Assembly (NCBI GenBank): GCA_030426545.1
Contig: JAUHYL010000042.1
Span: 1-34,863 of the forward strand
DNA from: Gammaproteobacteria bacterium
Lineage (GTDB): Bacteria > Pseudomonadota > Gammaproteobacteria > Pseudomonadales > Halieaceae
Reading direction: 5' to 3'
Length of the DNA stretch: 34,863 nucleotides
Shown here: positions 20,769-28,780 of the stretch, piece by piece
How the letters are laid out: each line of letters opens with the position of its first letter
Numbering within the stretch: the stretch's first letter is position 1
The notes under the pieces: model-generated
What the model was told of the DNA's origin: nothing
The model's database searches: none
Seen by the model: the letters and a program-made list of their open reading frames with translations, nothing else
Translations under genes and position numbers: made by a program

Positions 20769-22361
20769 CTACCCGGGCTCCTGCAACAGCGGCGCGAGCA
20801 CCGTCAGCAGGGGCTGCAGCTGCACACGGTAGTTGTGCCAGCGATCCATTGATTGCGTGTGCACGTTCTGCCGCGCCTGGCGCACGCTCGCCGTGCGAAT
20901 TTCTCCCCCATTCCGGTCAGCTTCAAGACTGAAGCTGACCGCGTCCAGTTGCAGGCGTTGGCGCAACGTCTCCAGCGCCCTGTCGCCATCCGACACCAGC
21001 GCTTCATAATGCATATCGATAATGTCGCCGGGGTAGAGCGACTTCCAATAGGCGATGACATCGTTGTAGTGCAGGTAATACTCACCCAGTGATTGCAGGT
21101 TGGCCGCGTAGTCGTGACCGTGCAGGAAGTTCTGCTCGTAGATCGACAGACAGGTTGCGGCGGGGTGGCGAACGCTGTGGATTATCCGCGCGCGCGGCAG
21201 CATGGTGCGTATAAACCCGAGCAAGAACGTGTTGCCCGGATCTTTATCCACAAAGTAACGGCCCGCAGGCACCTGCGCACGCGCACGCTTGATGTACTCC
21301 TCACCAAGCTGGCGCCATAGCTCCCCTGGCAGCCGGGCGAGGGCTGCGTAATCATCCTGGTGCGCACCGACGGCCGCACAGGCTTCCTGCAACAGGCGCT
21401 GCACAATGGGCAGTTCGCCGCCGGCCGCCACCTGTTCATCCGTTGCCAGCACTCGCTCCAGCAAGGTGGTCCCTGCACGCGGCATTCCGACAACGAAAAT
21501 AGCGTCCTCCGCCATACAGCCGACAGTTTGATGGGATTGCACGAACTCGGGGCTGAACACGCTGGCCAGGGCTGCGTGCACTCGCACCTGTTGGCCCAGA
21601 TCGAAGTTAGCGGCGCCGCGACGTATTTCCTTGGCGCTCTCCAGTGACTGGAATGCGCGCGAATGGTCGCCGCGAACATCGAACAACTTGTGCAGCGCAT
21701 GCCAGGCGGCGGGGCTGCGCTGTGGTGAACGCCTGACCTCAGCGCGCAGGTCCCCGTCTTCGCCGAGCAATGCCAGGATCAGGTTCGCATCCTCCTCACT
21801 GTTTTCCAGATCGGCCGCGCGGCTCAACAACTCATGGTAGTGCGCTTCATCGGGCGCGTTCACTATAAGATTGCGCAGCAGCACCGAGGCGCGTTCGAAC
21901 TCACCCGCCGTCAGCAGCGCATTGGCGTAGGTGCGCTGCACTGCCGCCACGTCCGCCGTGTGCTCAAGTGCCTGAGCAAAGAAGGCATCCCCTTGATCTA
22001 CCTTTCCCTGCAGCAGGGCCAGCGAGCCGAGCACGATGCAGGGCGATACCAGCTTGGGATCGAGCGTCAACGCCTGCTGCGCATGCGCGCCGGCGCGCCG
22101 ATGATCGCCCTGTTCAAGGTACAACAGCCCGAGCCGTTCGTGGGCGAGCACGTTCCTGGGCGCGGCCTGCAGGAGTTTCTGGTAAATGATTTGCGCCTCG
22201 TCGAAGCGACGCAGGCGCTCCGCGATACGCGCGTACAACTCAATGGCGGGAACGTGATTGGGATGCTGCCGCAATGCGGCAAGACAGGTACTGGCAGCGC
22301 GCTGCAAATCCCCCGCCTCCAACAGCTTGCGCACGGCGCGCAAATCGGCATCGACGCTCAT
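20769..22361 (-). CDS. TPR-containing sulfotransferase
   Basis: I use ATG 22361 (530 residues) because AGGTG lies just upstream; a GTG at 22370 is possible. The N-terminal 280 residues are TPR-like helical repeats (for example AIELYARIAERLRRFDEAQ). From about residue 290 a sulfotransferase domain begins with the 5'-PAPS phosphosulfate loop VVGMPRAGTTLLERVLAT; the 3'-phosphate part is suggested by RIIHSVRHPAATCLSIYEQ. Such proteins transfer sulfate from PAPS to a peptide, lipid or glycan. The acceptor is unknown; TPRs often bind a protein partner. It follows the SDR gene by 37 bases on the same strand, so the two are probably co-transcribed. Confidence 0.88.
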   Translation of the reverse strand: MSVDADLRAVRKLLEAGDLQRAASTCLAALRQHPNHVPAIELYARIAERLRRFDEAQIIYQKLLQAAPRNVLAHERLGLLYLEQGDHRRAGAHAQQALTLDPKLVSPCIVLGSLALLQGKVDQGDAFFAQALEHTADVAAVQRTYANALLTAGEFERASVLLRNLIVNAPDEAHYHELLSRAADLENSEEDANLILALLGEDGDLRAEVRRSPQRSPAAWHALHKLFDVRGDHSRAFQSLESAKEIRRGAANFDLGQQVRVHAALASVFSPEFVQSHQTVGCMAEDAIFVVGMPRAGTTLLERVLATDEQVAAGGELPIVQRLLQEACAAVGAHQDDYAALARLPGELWRQLGEEYIKRARAQVPAGRYFVDKDPGNTFLLGFIRTMLPRARIIHSVRHPAATCLSIYEQNFLHGHDYAANLQSLGEYYLHYNDVIAYWKSLYPGDIIDMHYEALVSDGDRALETLRQRLQLDAVSFSLEADRNGGEIRTASVRQARQNVHTQSMDRWHNYRVQLQPLLTVLAPLLQEPG

Positions 22362-22398
22362 CGACAGCACCTAATGATGTCACCTACTGCGCCAGACA

Positions 22399-23175
22399 CT
22401 AGTTGCGACCCGGTGCCGTGATAAAGCGGCGCGTCCATACCGATTGAAAAACAGGATCCAGCCAGCGGTAGAGGCGGCCGGAGATACAGATTGGCCTGCC
22501 CTTCTCTACCGCCCTGATGCCATCGGCCACCACCACATCGGCGTCATACCAGAACCATTTGGGCAGCGAGTTTTTCATGTCCTGCAATCCGGCGGTTTCG
22601 TGAAAGTCCGTATGGGTGAACCCGGGACAAAGGGCACAGACATTTACCCCGGTACCTTTCAGCGTAACCGCCAAAGACTCGGACAGCGCCACCACATAGG
22701 CCTTACTCGCCGCGTAGTTGCAGCCGTCAGCCCGCGGCAGACGCGCGGCAACTGACGCCACGTTGATGACACGACCAAAGCCCCGCTCGCGCATGGGGGG
22801 TACGAAGAGGTGGCAAAGATGGGCTACGGAGGACATCATCAGCTGAAAAAACGCATCCTGGGCACCCCAGTCACGATCCTCGAGCAAATCCGGCCCCGCA
22901 ATGCCTGCATTGTTCACCAGGTAGTCCACCGTGAGGCCCAGGGCCGCCACGGATTCAAACAGTGCCTGCGGCGCATCGGGGTCCGCCAAATCGGCGCTGA
23001 GCACATGGCAATCGATGCCGTGGGCGGTGCGCAATTCCACCGCCAGAGCCTCCAATTTTTCCCTGCGACGGGCCACCAGTATGAGGTTGTGCGCTCGCGC
23101 CGCGAGTTGCCGGGCAAACTCCGCACCCAGTCCGGCCGAGGCCCCGGTGATCAGGGCAGTCGGTTTTTGCGTCAT
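22399..23175 (-). CDS. Short-chain dehydrogenase/reductase (classical SDR)
   Basis: The ATG at 23175 gives a 258-residue protein starting right at the Rossmann strand; the longer frame to 23493 has unrelated leader sequence. Motifs are TGASAGLG (10-17), NNAG (88-91), Ser141 and the Tyr154/Lys158 pair of YAASK. The position after the second strand carries Arg residues (ARRREK), which suggests NADP rather than NAD. The C-terminal RLYRWLDPVFQSVW is hydrophobic and may touch a membrane or bind a lipid-like substrate. The substrate cannot be predicted. It is first in a likely two-gene unit with the TPR-sulfotransferase. Confidence 0.9.
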   Translation of the reverse strand: MTQKPTALITGASAGLGAEFARQLAARAHNLILVARRREKLEALAVELRTAHGIDCHVLSADLADPDAPQALFESVAALGLTVDYLVNNAGIAGPDLLEDRDWGAQDAFFQLMMSSVAHLCHLFVPPMRERGFGRVINVASVAARLPRADGCNYAASKAYVVALSESLAVTLKGTGVNVCALCPGFTHTDFHETAGLQDMKNSLPKWFWYDADVVVADGIRAVEKGRPICISGRLYRWLDPVFQSVWTRRFITAPGRN

Positions 23176-23440
23176 CACTTCACCAGTAGAACGTAGAAGG
23201 AGCGCTATTCTATCGAATCTGAAGACAGGAAATAGCACTTTCCACGCATGGCGCAGGTTTGCCCCTCCCCCGATTGGCGCTTTGGACCACTTGCAAAGGG
23301 ACCACACTTTTCGTCTACACTGTGCACCTGCCGGCAGAACAAGCGCAACCGCGCCGTATATCAACGCCACGACTGCTCCGGTCATCCAGGCGCCGACACC
23401 GCCCGGGCGCCGATGGGTCATCAAGACAGGGAGAGTATTC

Positions 23441-24667
23441 ATGAGAAGATCGATACTGCAGGGCCCGGCCATTATTCTGGCAACGGCCGCCACCCTCGCG
23501 CCCTCAGCCGTGGCACAGAACGCGGCCTTTCAGGACTTTTTCTTCAGCGCCTGCAACAGCCCGACTGGAAGCCTGGCAGCACGCTGTGCCGAGACCCCCA
23601 ACGGAGAGGGAGACCTGTCCAGCAACAGCGAAACGTCTCTCAATCCCAACCAGACATTAAGCAGCAACCAGACGCCACTGGGCAACGCCCGCAACCAGAT
23701 TTCCCGTACCGAGGAGCGCCTGGCGGGCGTCGGTGGCTCAGCAGATGGCACCGCCATCAACATCGGCCCCTTCAGCCTGCTGGTCAACGGCGGCTACGCC
23801 ACGATCGAGCAGGATGATACAGACAGCGAGCGCGGCTTCGACGGTGATGTCTACAGCATCGAACTGGGGGTAGACAAGCGCCTCAACGATACAACGGTGA
23901 TAGGCGGCTTCATCGGCTACGAGACCACCGAGTTCGACTACGATCGCGAGGCGGAGGGCGTGAATTTCACGCCGCAAAGTAACTCCGGTACTACCGAGTC
24001 GACCGCTTATTCACTGGTGCTGTTCGGGGCTTTTGATATTGCGGACAATCTCTACGCGGAAGGGAGCGCTGGGCTCAGCCGATCCGAGTACGAGTTTCAG
24101 CGCAATGTGGTCTTCCAGGAATCTACGCGCAGCGTCGAGCAGACCAATGTACAGGTGCAGGGCGATCCGGATGGGGACGCCTACTGGTTCAGCGGCAGCC
24201 TTGGGTATCGCCTGGACAGCGGCGCCTGGAGCCACACGCCCTATGCACGCGCCACCTATGTGAAATCTGACATCGACGCCTATACAGAGTCCGACCTCAA
24301 CAATTCGGGTCTGGCCATGCGCGTTGACAGCAACGAGCGCGAGTCACTCACCACGACATTTGGCGTGCGCAGCAGTTATGCAATGAGCACTGACTGGGGT
24401 GTGATCGTGCCCAGCCTGCACCTGGCCTACGAACACGAGTTTGACCAGGATGCGCAGGTCGCAACCTCAAGCTTTGACCTGGATACGGCGCAGAATCAGT
24501 ACACCATTGAAGGCGATGACCCGGATCGCGACTATTTCATTGCCGGCGCTGGTGTTTCGGCAATATTCGCCGAAGGTTGGATGCTGTTTCTCAACTATGA
24601 CGGACTGGTTGGTCACGATGAGCGCGAACGCCATCAATTGACCGCCGGATTACGCCGCGAATTTTAG
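23441..24667 (+). CDS. Autotransporter-type outer-membrane beta-barrel protein with a very short passenger
   Basis: I start at ATG 23441, which has GGGAGA upstream and opens a signal peptide cleaved near SAVAQ (residue 25). The frame is open far upstream, but that part overlaps the SDR gene on the other strand. The 408-residue product has a short mature N-terminus (about 26-105) with two cysteines (38 and 49) and a run rich in Asn, Ser and Thr. A barrel follows with alternating amphipathic strands (YSIELGVDKRLNDTTVIGGF and similar) ending in a terminal Phe (LTAGLRREF). The domain resembles the autotransporter (type V secretion) translocator. With so little passenger it may act as a porin-like or adhesin barrel. 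Its end lies 10 bases from that of the caspase gene. Confidence 0.85.
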   Translation: MRRSILQGPAIILATAATLAPSAVAQNAAFQDFFFSACNSPTGSLAARCAETPNGEGDLSSNSETSLNPNQTLSSNQTPLGNARNQISRTEERLAGVGGSADGTAINIGPFSLLVNGGYATIEQDDTDSERGFDGDVYSIELGVDKRLNDTTVIGGFIGYETTEFDYDREAEGVNFTPQSNSGTTESTAYSLVLFGAFDIADNLYAEGSAGLSRSEYEFQRNVVFQESTRSVEQTNVQVQGDPDGDAYWFSGSLGYRLDSGAWSHTPYARATYVKSDIDAYTESDLNNSGLAMRVDSNERESLTTTFGVRSSYAMSTDWGVIVPSLHLAYEHEFDQDAQVATSSFDLDTAQNQYTIEGDDPDRDYFIAGAGVSAIFAEGWMLFLNYDGLVGHDERERHQLTAGLRREF

Positions 24668-24677
24668 CGCGCAAGGT

Positions 24678-26993
24678 CTACTGCCGGGCGGGCACGATAA
24701 AGAAGTCGCCCCCCTCATGCCCGGCGTATTGCAGCGGTGCGTACTCCGGCACCTGTTCATAGCGCATCTGCGAGGCGGCCAGAGCGACTCGCGCGGATAC
24801 TTCCTTGTACAGGTTCAGTCCGTCCATCAGGCCGCCATTGTGTTGCAGCACATCCAGGAAGGCGCGCGCAAACACTGAATGCTCGCCGCCGCCCTCATCC
24901 AGGGTGGGCGCCAGTCCGCCCGATGTCAGTACGGTACGCGATCTTTTCTTGACCATCGATTTGAGCCAGTTCAACCGCTCTTGCGCTGTGAGCGCGCCAT
25001 CCAGTTGAGACAGGGCGGAGCGCGTGAGGGAGCCTGAATAGCAGGAGTCCGCTACCACCATCAAGCTACGCGCGTTAATGATATTGAGCATGTCAGTCAC
25101 CGCGACATTGGATATCCAGTTGGCGGAATTGTCCGCTTCCGCATCGACCGGCAGCCAGTGGCCGCGCATGTTTACCCGGTCGAGCTCACCGTGACCCGCA
25201 TAATAAATGAGCAGGTTGTCGTCGCTGGTCAGCGACTCGCGCATCCCGTTCAGGGCCGACAGGATGTCGTATCGACTTGCGTTCAGCAGCCGGGTGACCT
25301 TGAAACCGTACTTCTCTCCCAGCAAGTCCGCCACCGCATTGGCATCGTTGACCGCCGTGCGCAGTCTGGGCAGCTTTTCATAGTCATTTATTCCGATTAC
25401 CAGCGCGTGATAGTTGCCGAATTCCAGCGCGGGTAGTGCCGTGGCCGACTCGTCGCCGGTGTCGATCGCCTGCAGCGCGGCCAACTCCTCGGAGCGCAGC
25501 ACGAATTCTCGCGTCTCTCGCTTACCCTGGTTATCGATGGCCACAATAGAAACCGGTACTTCCGCGCGATCAAGGGGCACGACCGCGCGGAAGATACCCT
25601 GGGGATTGGCGGCAAGCGGCTCGTCATTGACGGTGAGAGAGAGCAGGCCCGCCGGCGCCAACAGCCGCGCGATGATCTGCCGGGATGATTGTTGTCCGCG
25701 CACCTTGACCACCGGCGTGGTCGCTCGCGTCTGCGGCAGGAGTGGGTCGATCATGGTAATGGAGGGCCCTGCAACCGCCTGCGTCTTGATCGCCTCTTCG
25801 TAGGCTTGCAGCGCGCTCAGCTCACTCTCAATCTGCTCCGTGCGACCCTGCAGCTTGTCTCGCTCACCCTGCAACTGCGCAATGATGGCTTCCTGCTGCT
25901 GGCTGCGCTGCTCGCTTTGTTCATACAGTTGTTGCAGTCGGTCGAGTTCGGCGCGTTCATTACTCCCACTCTGTCGCGCCTTATCCAGCGCTGCCTGCGC
26001 AGCGGCAAGCTCAGCACGGTATTTTTCGCGACTGAGGCGCGCCTCTTCCAGCGCGGATTCTGCCTGCAGCAACTGCTGCGCAGACGCGCCCGTTTCCCGT
26101 TGCGCGAGCAGCACCTGTGACTCCCGCTCAGCCAGTTCGGCTTCCAGCGCCTTCAGTCGCACCTCCTGCTGCTGTAGTTCGGCCAGCGCTTTGCTGCGCC
26201 CGTTCTCCGCCTCCTGCGCGGCGGCACCGTTCCTCGCGCCCGCCTCGAGCTGATTCTCGAGCTGCTGCAGACTTTGCTGCGACTCCTGCAGCGCGCGCTC
26301 AGCGGCAACCAGGTCCGCGCGCAACGCCTGCGCTTCCGCGCGAGCGCGTTCCAACGCCTCGTGGGCCCGCTCCTGCGAGTGCAACTCACTGCCCTGGGCA
26401 ACGGGGGGCGCGACGAGACTACCGGGGTCCAGCACCAGGTCATCCTCAAGTCCCGACGCCTTGCGATAGAACGATAACGCCAGCTGAGGGTTCTGCGGCA
26501 CGCCCAGGCCCTTCTCATACAGTTGCGCGAGGTTGATATAGGCGCTGGAACTGCCCGCTGCTGCCGCGGCTTCAAACCAGTGCGCCGCGGCGCGGTAATC
26601 CGGTGCCAGGCCGATTCCCTTCTGGTAAATCTCGCCAACGTTTACCATCGCTGCCACATCGCCCGCCTGCGCGGCGGGCAACCATACCAGCAGGGCAGAA
26701 GCCTGGTTCGCCTGATCTGCGAGGACATACTCGCCGCCGCGCAGGGCGCACTCCGCGGCAGTCGTTTTCAGGGGACGACGCGCCGAGAGATAGGTGCGAT
26801 TGTTGCCCAGCTGCCGGATCTGGCCAGGGAGCAGACAGTCAACCACCGCCAGGTCTTTGCTTGAGGCTGCCGCGGCCATTATCCGGGGTGTGCTGATCAC
26901 GCAGAGAATGAAGATCGCCGCCAGAGCGGCAGGACAGCGCCACCGGCTGCGCCAGTCAGGAAAACAAACCCCCTCGAGCGTTGGCTTTTTCAT
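24678..26993 (-). CDS. Secreted caspase-like (C14) protein with Sel1 repeats and coiled coil
   Basis: The 771-residue protein has a long N-terminal signal sequence or anchor (hydrophobic 20-40). Two Sel1-type repeats lie at about 113-180 (AMVNVGEIYQKGIGLAPDY, AYINLAQLYEKGLGVPQNP). A long Gln/Glu/Ala-rich coiled coil covers about 205-405 and a beta-rich domain about 408-500. The caspase/metacaspase domain runs from about 528 and opens with ALVIGINDYEKLPRLRTAV. The catalytic dyad is present: His601 in YYAGHGE and Cys651 in VADSCYSGS. Being exported, it is unlikely to be a cytoplasmic death effector. It is divergent from the CsgG-like cluster, and I infer it may process or police envelope components of that system. 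Substrate unknown. The start lacks a strong ribosome site. Confidence 0.9.
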   Translation of the reverse strand: MKKPTLEGVCFPDWRSRWRCPAALAAIFILCVISTPRIMAAAASSKDLAVVDCLLPGQIRQLGNNRTYLSARRPLKTTAAECALRGGEYVLADQANQASALLVWLPAAQAGDVAAMVNVGEIYQKGIGLAPDYRAAAHWFEAAAAAGSSSAYINLAQLYEKGLGVPQNPQLALSFYRKASGLEDDLVLDPGSLVAPPVAQGSELHSQERAHEALERARAEAQALRADLVAAERALQESQQSLQQLENQLEAGARNGAAAQEAENGRSKALAELQQQEVRLKALEAELAERESQVLLAQRETGASAQQLLQAESALEEARLSREKYRAELAAAQAALDKARQSGSNERAELDRLQQLYEQSEQRSQQQEAIIAQLQGERDKLQGRTEQIESELSALQAYEEAIKTQAVAGPSITMIDPLLPQTRATTPVVKVRGQQSSRQIIARLLAPAGLLSLTVNDEPLAANPQGIFRAVVPLDRAEVPVSIVAIDNQGKRETREFVLRSEELAALQAIDTGDESATALPALEFGNYHALVIGINDYEKLPRLRTAVNDANAVADLLGEKYGFKVTRLLNASRYDILSALNGMRESLTSDDNLLIYYAGHGELDRVNMRGHWLPVDAEADNSANWISNVAVTDMLNIINARSLMVVADSCYSGSLTRSALSQLDGALTAQERLNWLKSMVKKRSRTVLTSGGLAPTLDEGGGEHSVFARAFLDVLQHNGGLMDGLNLYKEVSARVALAASQMRYEQVPEYAPLQYAGHEGGDFFIVPARQ

Positions 26994-27213
26994 CCCAATC
27001 TGACGTTCCTGGGTTGGGCACCGGGCCGGGCCTGGTTACGAATGTGTGCGCGTGAAGCAGTCACGGTATCACGAGTCCCCGGCTCGACCCATAGTGGCCG
27101 CTGACGACGCACTGAACAACGCGCAATTTACTACTCATCAGTAGCGTCCTGCCTGAACCAATAACGGACTGCACTAACCCCGCCTGTACAGCCCCGCAAA
27201 GGCCTGGGGCGGT

Positions 27214-27241
27214 TTGCCCTTTGATCGAGATCAGCTATTCT
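27214..27241 (+). promoter_or_regulatory. Putative sigma70 promoter of the CsgG-like cluster
   Basis: TTGCCC (27214-27219) and TATTCT (27236-27241) are separated by 16 bases. Transcription would start near 27248, giving a leader of about 65 bases before the ATG at 27315. Found by eye. Confidence 0.4.
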
Positions 27242-27251
27242 AGTGCTTGAG

Positions 27252-27265
27252 CTTGCGGCCGCAAG
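27252..27265. promoter_or_regulatory. Perfect 14-base palindrome, possible operator
   Basis: CTTGCGGCCGCAAG is its own reverse complement. It starts about 4 bases after the predicted transcription start, a usual place for a repressor site; alternatively it forms a hairpin at the 5' end of the mRNA. Confidence 0.5.
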
Positions 27266-27314
27266 GCCACTGTAAACCCAATACAATCTCCCGAGCGCGG
27301 GAGAGGAGCGCATC

Positions 27315-28265
27315 ATGCAAAAGTCCGGATTCATGGCAGTTTTGGGGGCAGTATCTCTGTGTACATTCATCAGTAGTGCGGCGATCGCACAAGACCGTGC
27401 TTCCGTGCGGGAAGGGGGGGTTAGGATCGGCGGATCAGTCGACCAGGATACGAGCGTGGTGGGCGGTGCAAGCGCGAACGCCGTGGGCGTGGGAGCCCTG
27501 TCCAAGACCAAGGTTGGTTCAGTAACGAGTACGGAAGTGTCCGGCAACCTGCAGCAAAGCACTAACGTCCTTGGCGCAGCGAATTCCACAACGCTGGGCG
27601 CCGGTGCGGCGGCGGCTACCCGGGTGGGCGACATCTCCGACTCGACCGTGGACGGCAATGTGGAACAGAACACCACGGTTGTGGGTGCCGCCACCAGTTT
27701 CACAGGGGGTGTGCTTTCGGGCGCAGCCACCAACGTCGGACGCGTCAACAACGCCGACGTGGATGGGAATCTGCAGCAGAACACCACCGTCCTGGGCGGC
27801 GTTTCCTCCACTGCGCTGATTGACGGCGCCGCCAGCCGCGCGTCCGTGGGAACGCTTGAAAACTCCGACATCGACGGCAACGTGCAGCAGGATACCTTCG
27901 TTGCCGGCGGCGTTACTGCGAATTCGGCGGCCGTGTTGGGCGTCTCGTCCTCGGAAGTCGGGGTGATCAAGAACAGTGATATCTCCGGGAATGTGCAGCA
28001 GGCAACAACCGTTTTAGGCGCCGTGAATTCCAACGCGGTGGGCGTGGGCACAGCAGCCGTCTCCGAGGTGGGAAAAATCAGTGATGTCGAAGCGTCTGGC
28101 AACGTGCAGCAGGATACCTTCGTCGGGGGCGCGGTGGTGACCTCTGCGGTGGGCGCCGCGTCTGTTGCCTGCACCAGCGTGGGCACCATCGGCCAGAGTG
28201 ATTGCGGGGTTGAGGGTGCCCTGGATACCGCGGATGACGTGCTGGATGACGTACTAACGGATTGA
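27315..28265 (+). CDS. Secreted protein of seven exact-length 37-residue repeats; candidate fibre subunit
   Basis: I do not recognise a named family. The 316-residue protein has GAGAGGAG before its ATG and a signal peptide (cleavage near IAQD, residue 26). After a 12-residue lead it is built of seven 37-residue repeats without a single insertion or deletion (residues 39-297), then an acidic tail ending in DDVLDDVLTD. The consensus is about [S/D]GN[V/L]QQxTxV, then x-G-[A/G], small residues, and VGxIxxS[D/T][V/I]. The alternation of polar and hydrophobic residues with Asn, Gln, Gly, Ser and Thr suggests a beta-solenoid or amyloid-like fold. It recalls curlin repeats in style but not in length. 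Two cysteines occur only in the last repeat, perhaps a disulfide cap. Position before a CsgG-like gene suggests it is the exported subunit. Confidence 0.9.
   Translation: MQKSGFMAVLGAVSLCTFISSAAIAQDRASVREGGVRIGGSVDQDTSVVGGASANAVGVGALSKTKVGSVTSTEVSGNLQQSTNVLGAANSTTLGAGAAAATRVGDISDSTVDGNVEQNTTVVGAATSFTGGVLSGAATNVGRVNNADVDGNLQQNTTVLGGVSSTALIDGAASRASVGTLENSDIDGNVQQDTFVAGGVTANSAAVLGVSSSEVGVIKNSDISGNVQQATTVLGAVNSNAVGVGTAAVSEVGKISDVEASGNVQQDTFVGGAVVTSAVGAASVACTSVGTIGQSDCGVEGALDTADDVLDDVLTD
27429..28205 (+). repeat. Seven in-frame tandem repeats of 111 bases
   Basis: Units begin at 27429, 27540, 27651, 27762, 27873, 27984 and 28095. DNA identity is lower than protein similarity in most pairs, so the array is old. 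Units five and seven share an identical 26-base stretch (27876-27901 and 28098-28123), which suggests a more recent duplication or gene conversion. Confidence 0.92.
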
Positions 28266-28279
28266 TACAACCCGTGCTG

Positions 28280-28314
28280 CAGGGGCCTGTAGATTCATTT
28301 TGAAACGGCCCCTG
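28280..28314 (+). terminator. Intercistronic hairpin after the repeat-protein gene (attenuator-like)
   Basis: CAGGGGCC (28280-28287) pairs with GGCCCCTG (28307-28314). The 19-base loop can itself form a small TTCA/TGAA stem. No T-run follows. It starts 15 bases after the stop of the repeat-protein gene and could either stop part of transcription or protect the upstream mRNA, giving more subunit than export machinery. Confidence 0.55.
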
Positions 28315-28351
28315 ACGGCACTGCCCCGAAACTTTGGCCAATGGTGACGGC

Positions 28352-28696
28352 ATGGTTATTACTCGGCTACCACTAGTTCTGCTGCTTATCGCGATGCTGG
28401 TCGGCGGGCCGGCCTTTGCCCGCGAATACAACAAGGTGCAGGGAATCGCGCCCGAACAACGCGTGAAGATTGACAAGACCATCGCCAAGTCCAAGAACAT
28501 CAAAAACCAGGTTGAAGCTGAAAGCGACAACCTGCTCAGCGATGGCGTCACAAATACCAACTGTGGCGAACTGTCCATCGGCAACGTCGAAGCACCGCAA
28601 AAGTATGGCTCCCGCGGTATTGAGGTTGACCGGGATATCATTATCACGGGCGACGTGATCAACCTGGCGACGGATTGCAAACGACGCCCGAATTAG
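28352..28696 (+). CDS. Small secreted two-cysteine protein of the CsgG-like cluster
   Basis: I start at ATG 28352 with GGTGA just upstream; a TTG six codons earlier (28334) has no ribosome site. The 114-residue product has a clear signal peptide (VLLLIAMLVGGPAFA, cleaved before REYNK). The mature part is a charged, helical-looking segment (KIDKTIAKSKNIKNQVEAE), then NCGELSIGNVEAP and a beta-like RDIIITGDVINLATDC. The two cysteines could form a disulfide. No family is recognised with confidence. Its place between a repeat subunit and a CsgG-like gene suggests a minor subunit, nucleator or export chaperone, in the way HfaA, CsgB or CsgE/F act in related systems; this is inference. Confidence 0.75.
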   Translation: MVITRLPLVLLLIAMLVGGPAFAREYNKVQGIAPEQRVKIDKTIAKSKNIKNQVEAESDNLLSDGVTNTNCGELSIGNVEAPQKYGSRGIEVDRDIIITGDVINLATDCKRRPN

Positions 28697-28780
28697 CCTG
28701 GTCGCGCGTGCAGTTTTTAGACGGGTTCGAAAGACTGTTGACCTGAATTTTCTGTTCCTATTCAAACGGGAGATGCCGTA

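Larger units (their letters stand above)
26994..27314. promoter_or_regulatory. 321-base divergent regulatory region between caspase gene and repeat-protein cluster
   Basis: This is the only stretch above 300 bases without a gene. It holds several inverted repeats. CTACT/AGTAG is at 27131-27135 and 27140-27144. GCCCC/GGGGC is at 27191-27195 and 27206-27210. A perfect 14-base palindrome is at 27252-27265. A plausible plus-strand promoter is listed separately. I see no convincing small gene. Confidence 0.6.

Noticed and set aside
22931-23440. Upstream extension of the autotransporter frame
   Set aside because: It runs opposite the SDR gene and the signal peptide begins only at 23441.
24678-26993. 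Caspase protein as an anti-phage or programmed-death effector
   Set aside because: It carries an export signal and periplasmic-type Sel1 repeats, and no CRISPR, gasdermin or other defence gene is nearby.
27429-28205. Regular 111-base periodicity that could suggest a CRISPR-like or satellite array
   Set aside because: The units are in-frame protein repeats with diverged DNA and no spacer/repeat alternation.
27131-28270. A 379-residue open frame on the minus strand opposite the repeat protein gene
   Set aside because: It mirrors the repeats of the plus-strand gene, has biased Thr/Pro/Ser content, no ribosome site and no family; the plus frame has a signal peptide and exact protein repeats.
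28738-28764. TTGACC / TATTCA as an internal promoter for the CsgG-like gene
   Set aside because: The spacer is only 15 bases and the start would fall at the ribosome site, leaving no usable leader.
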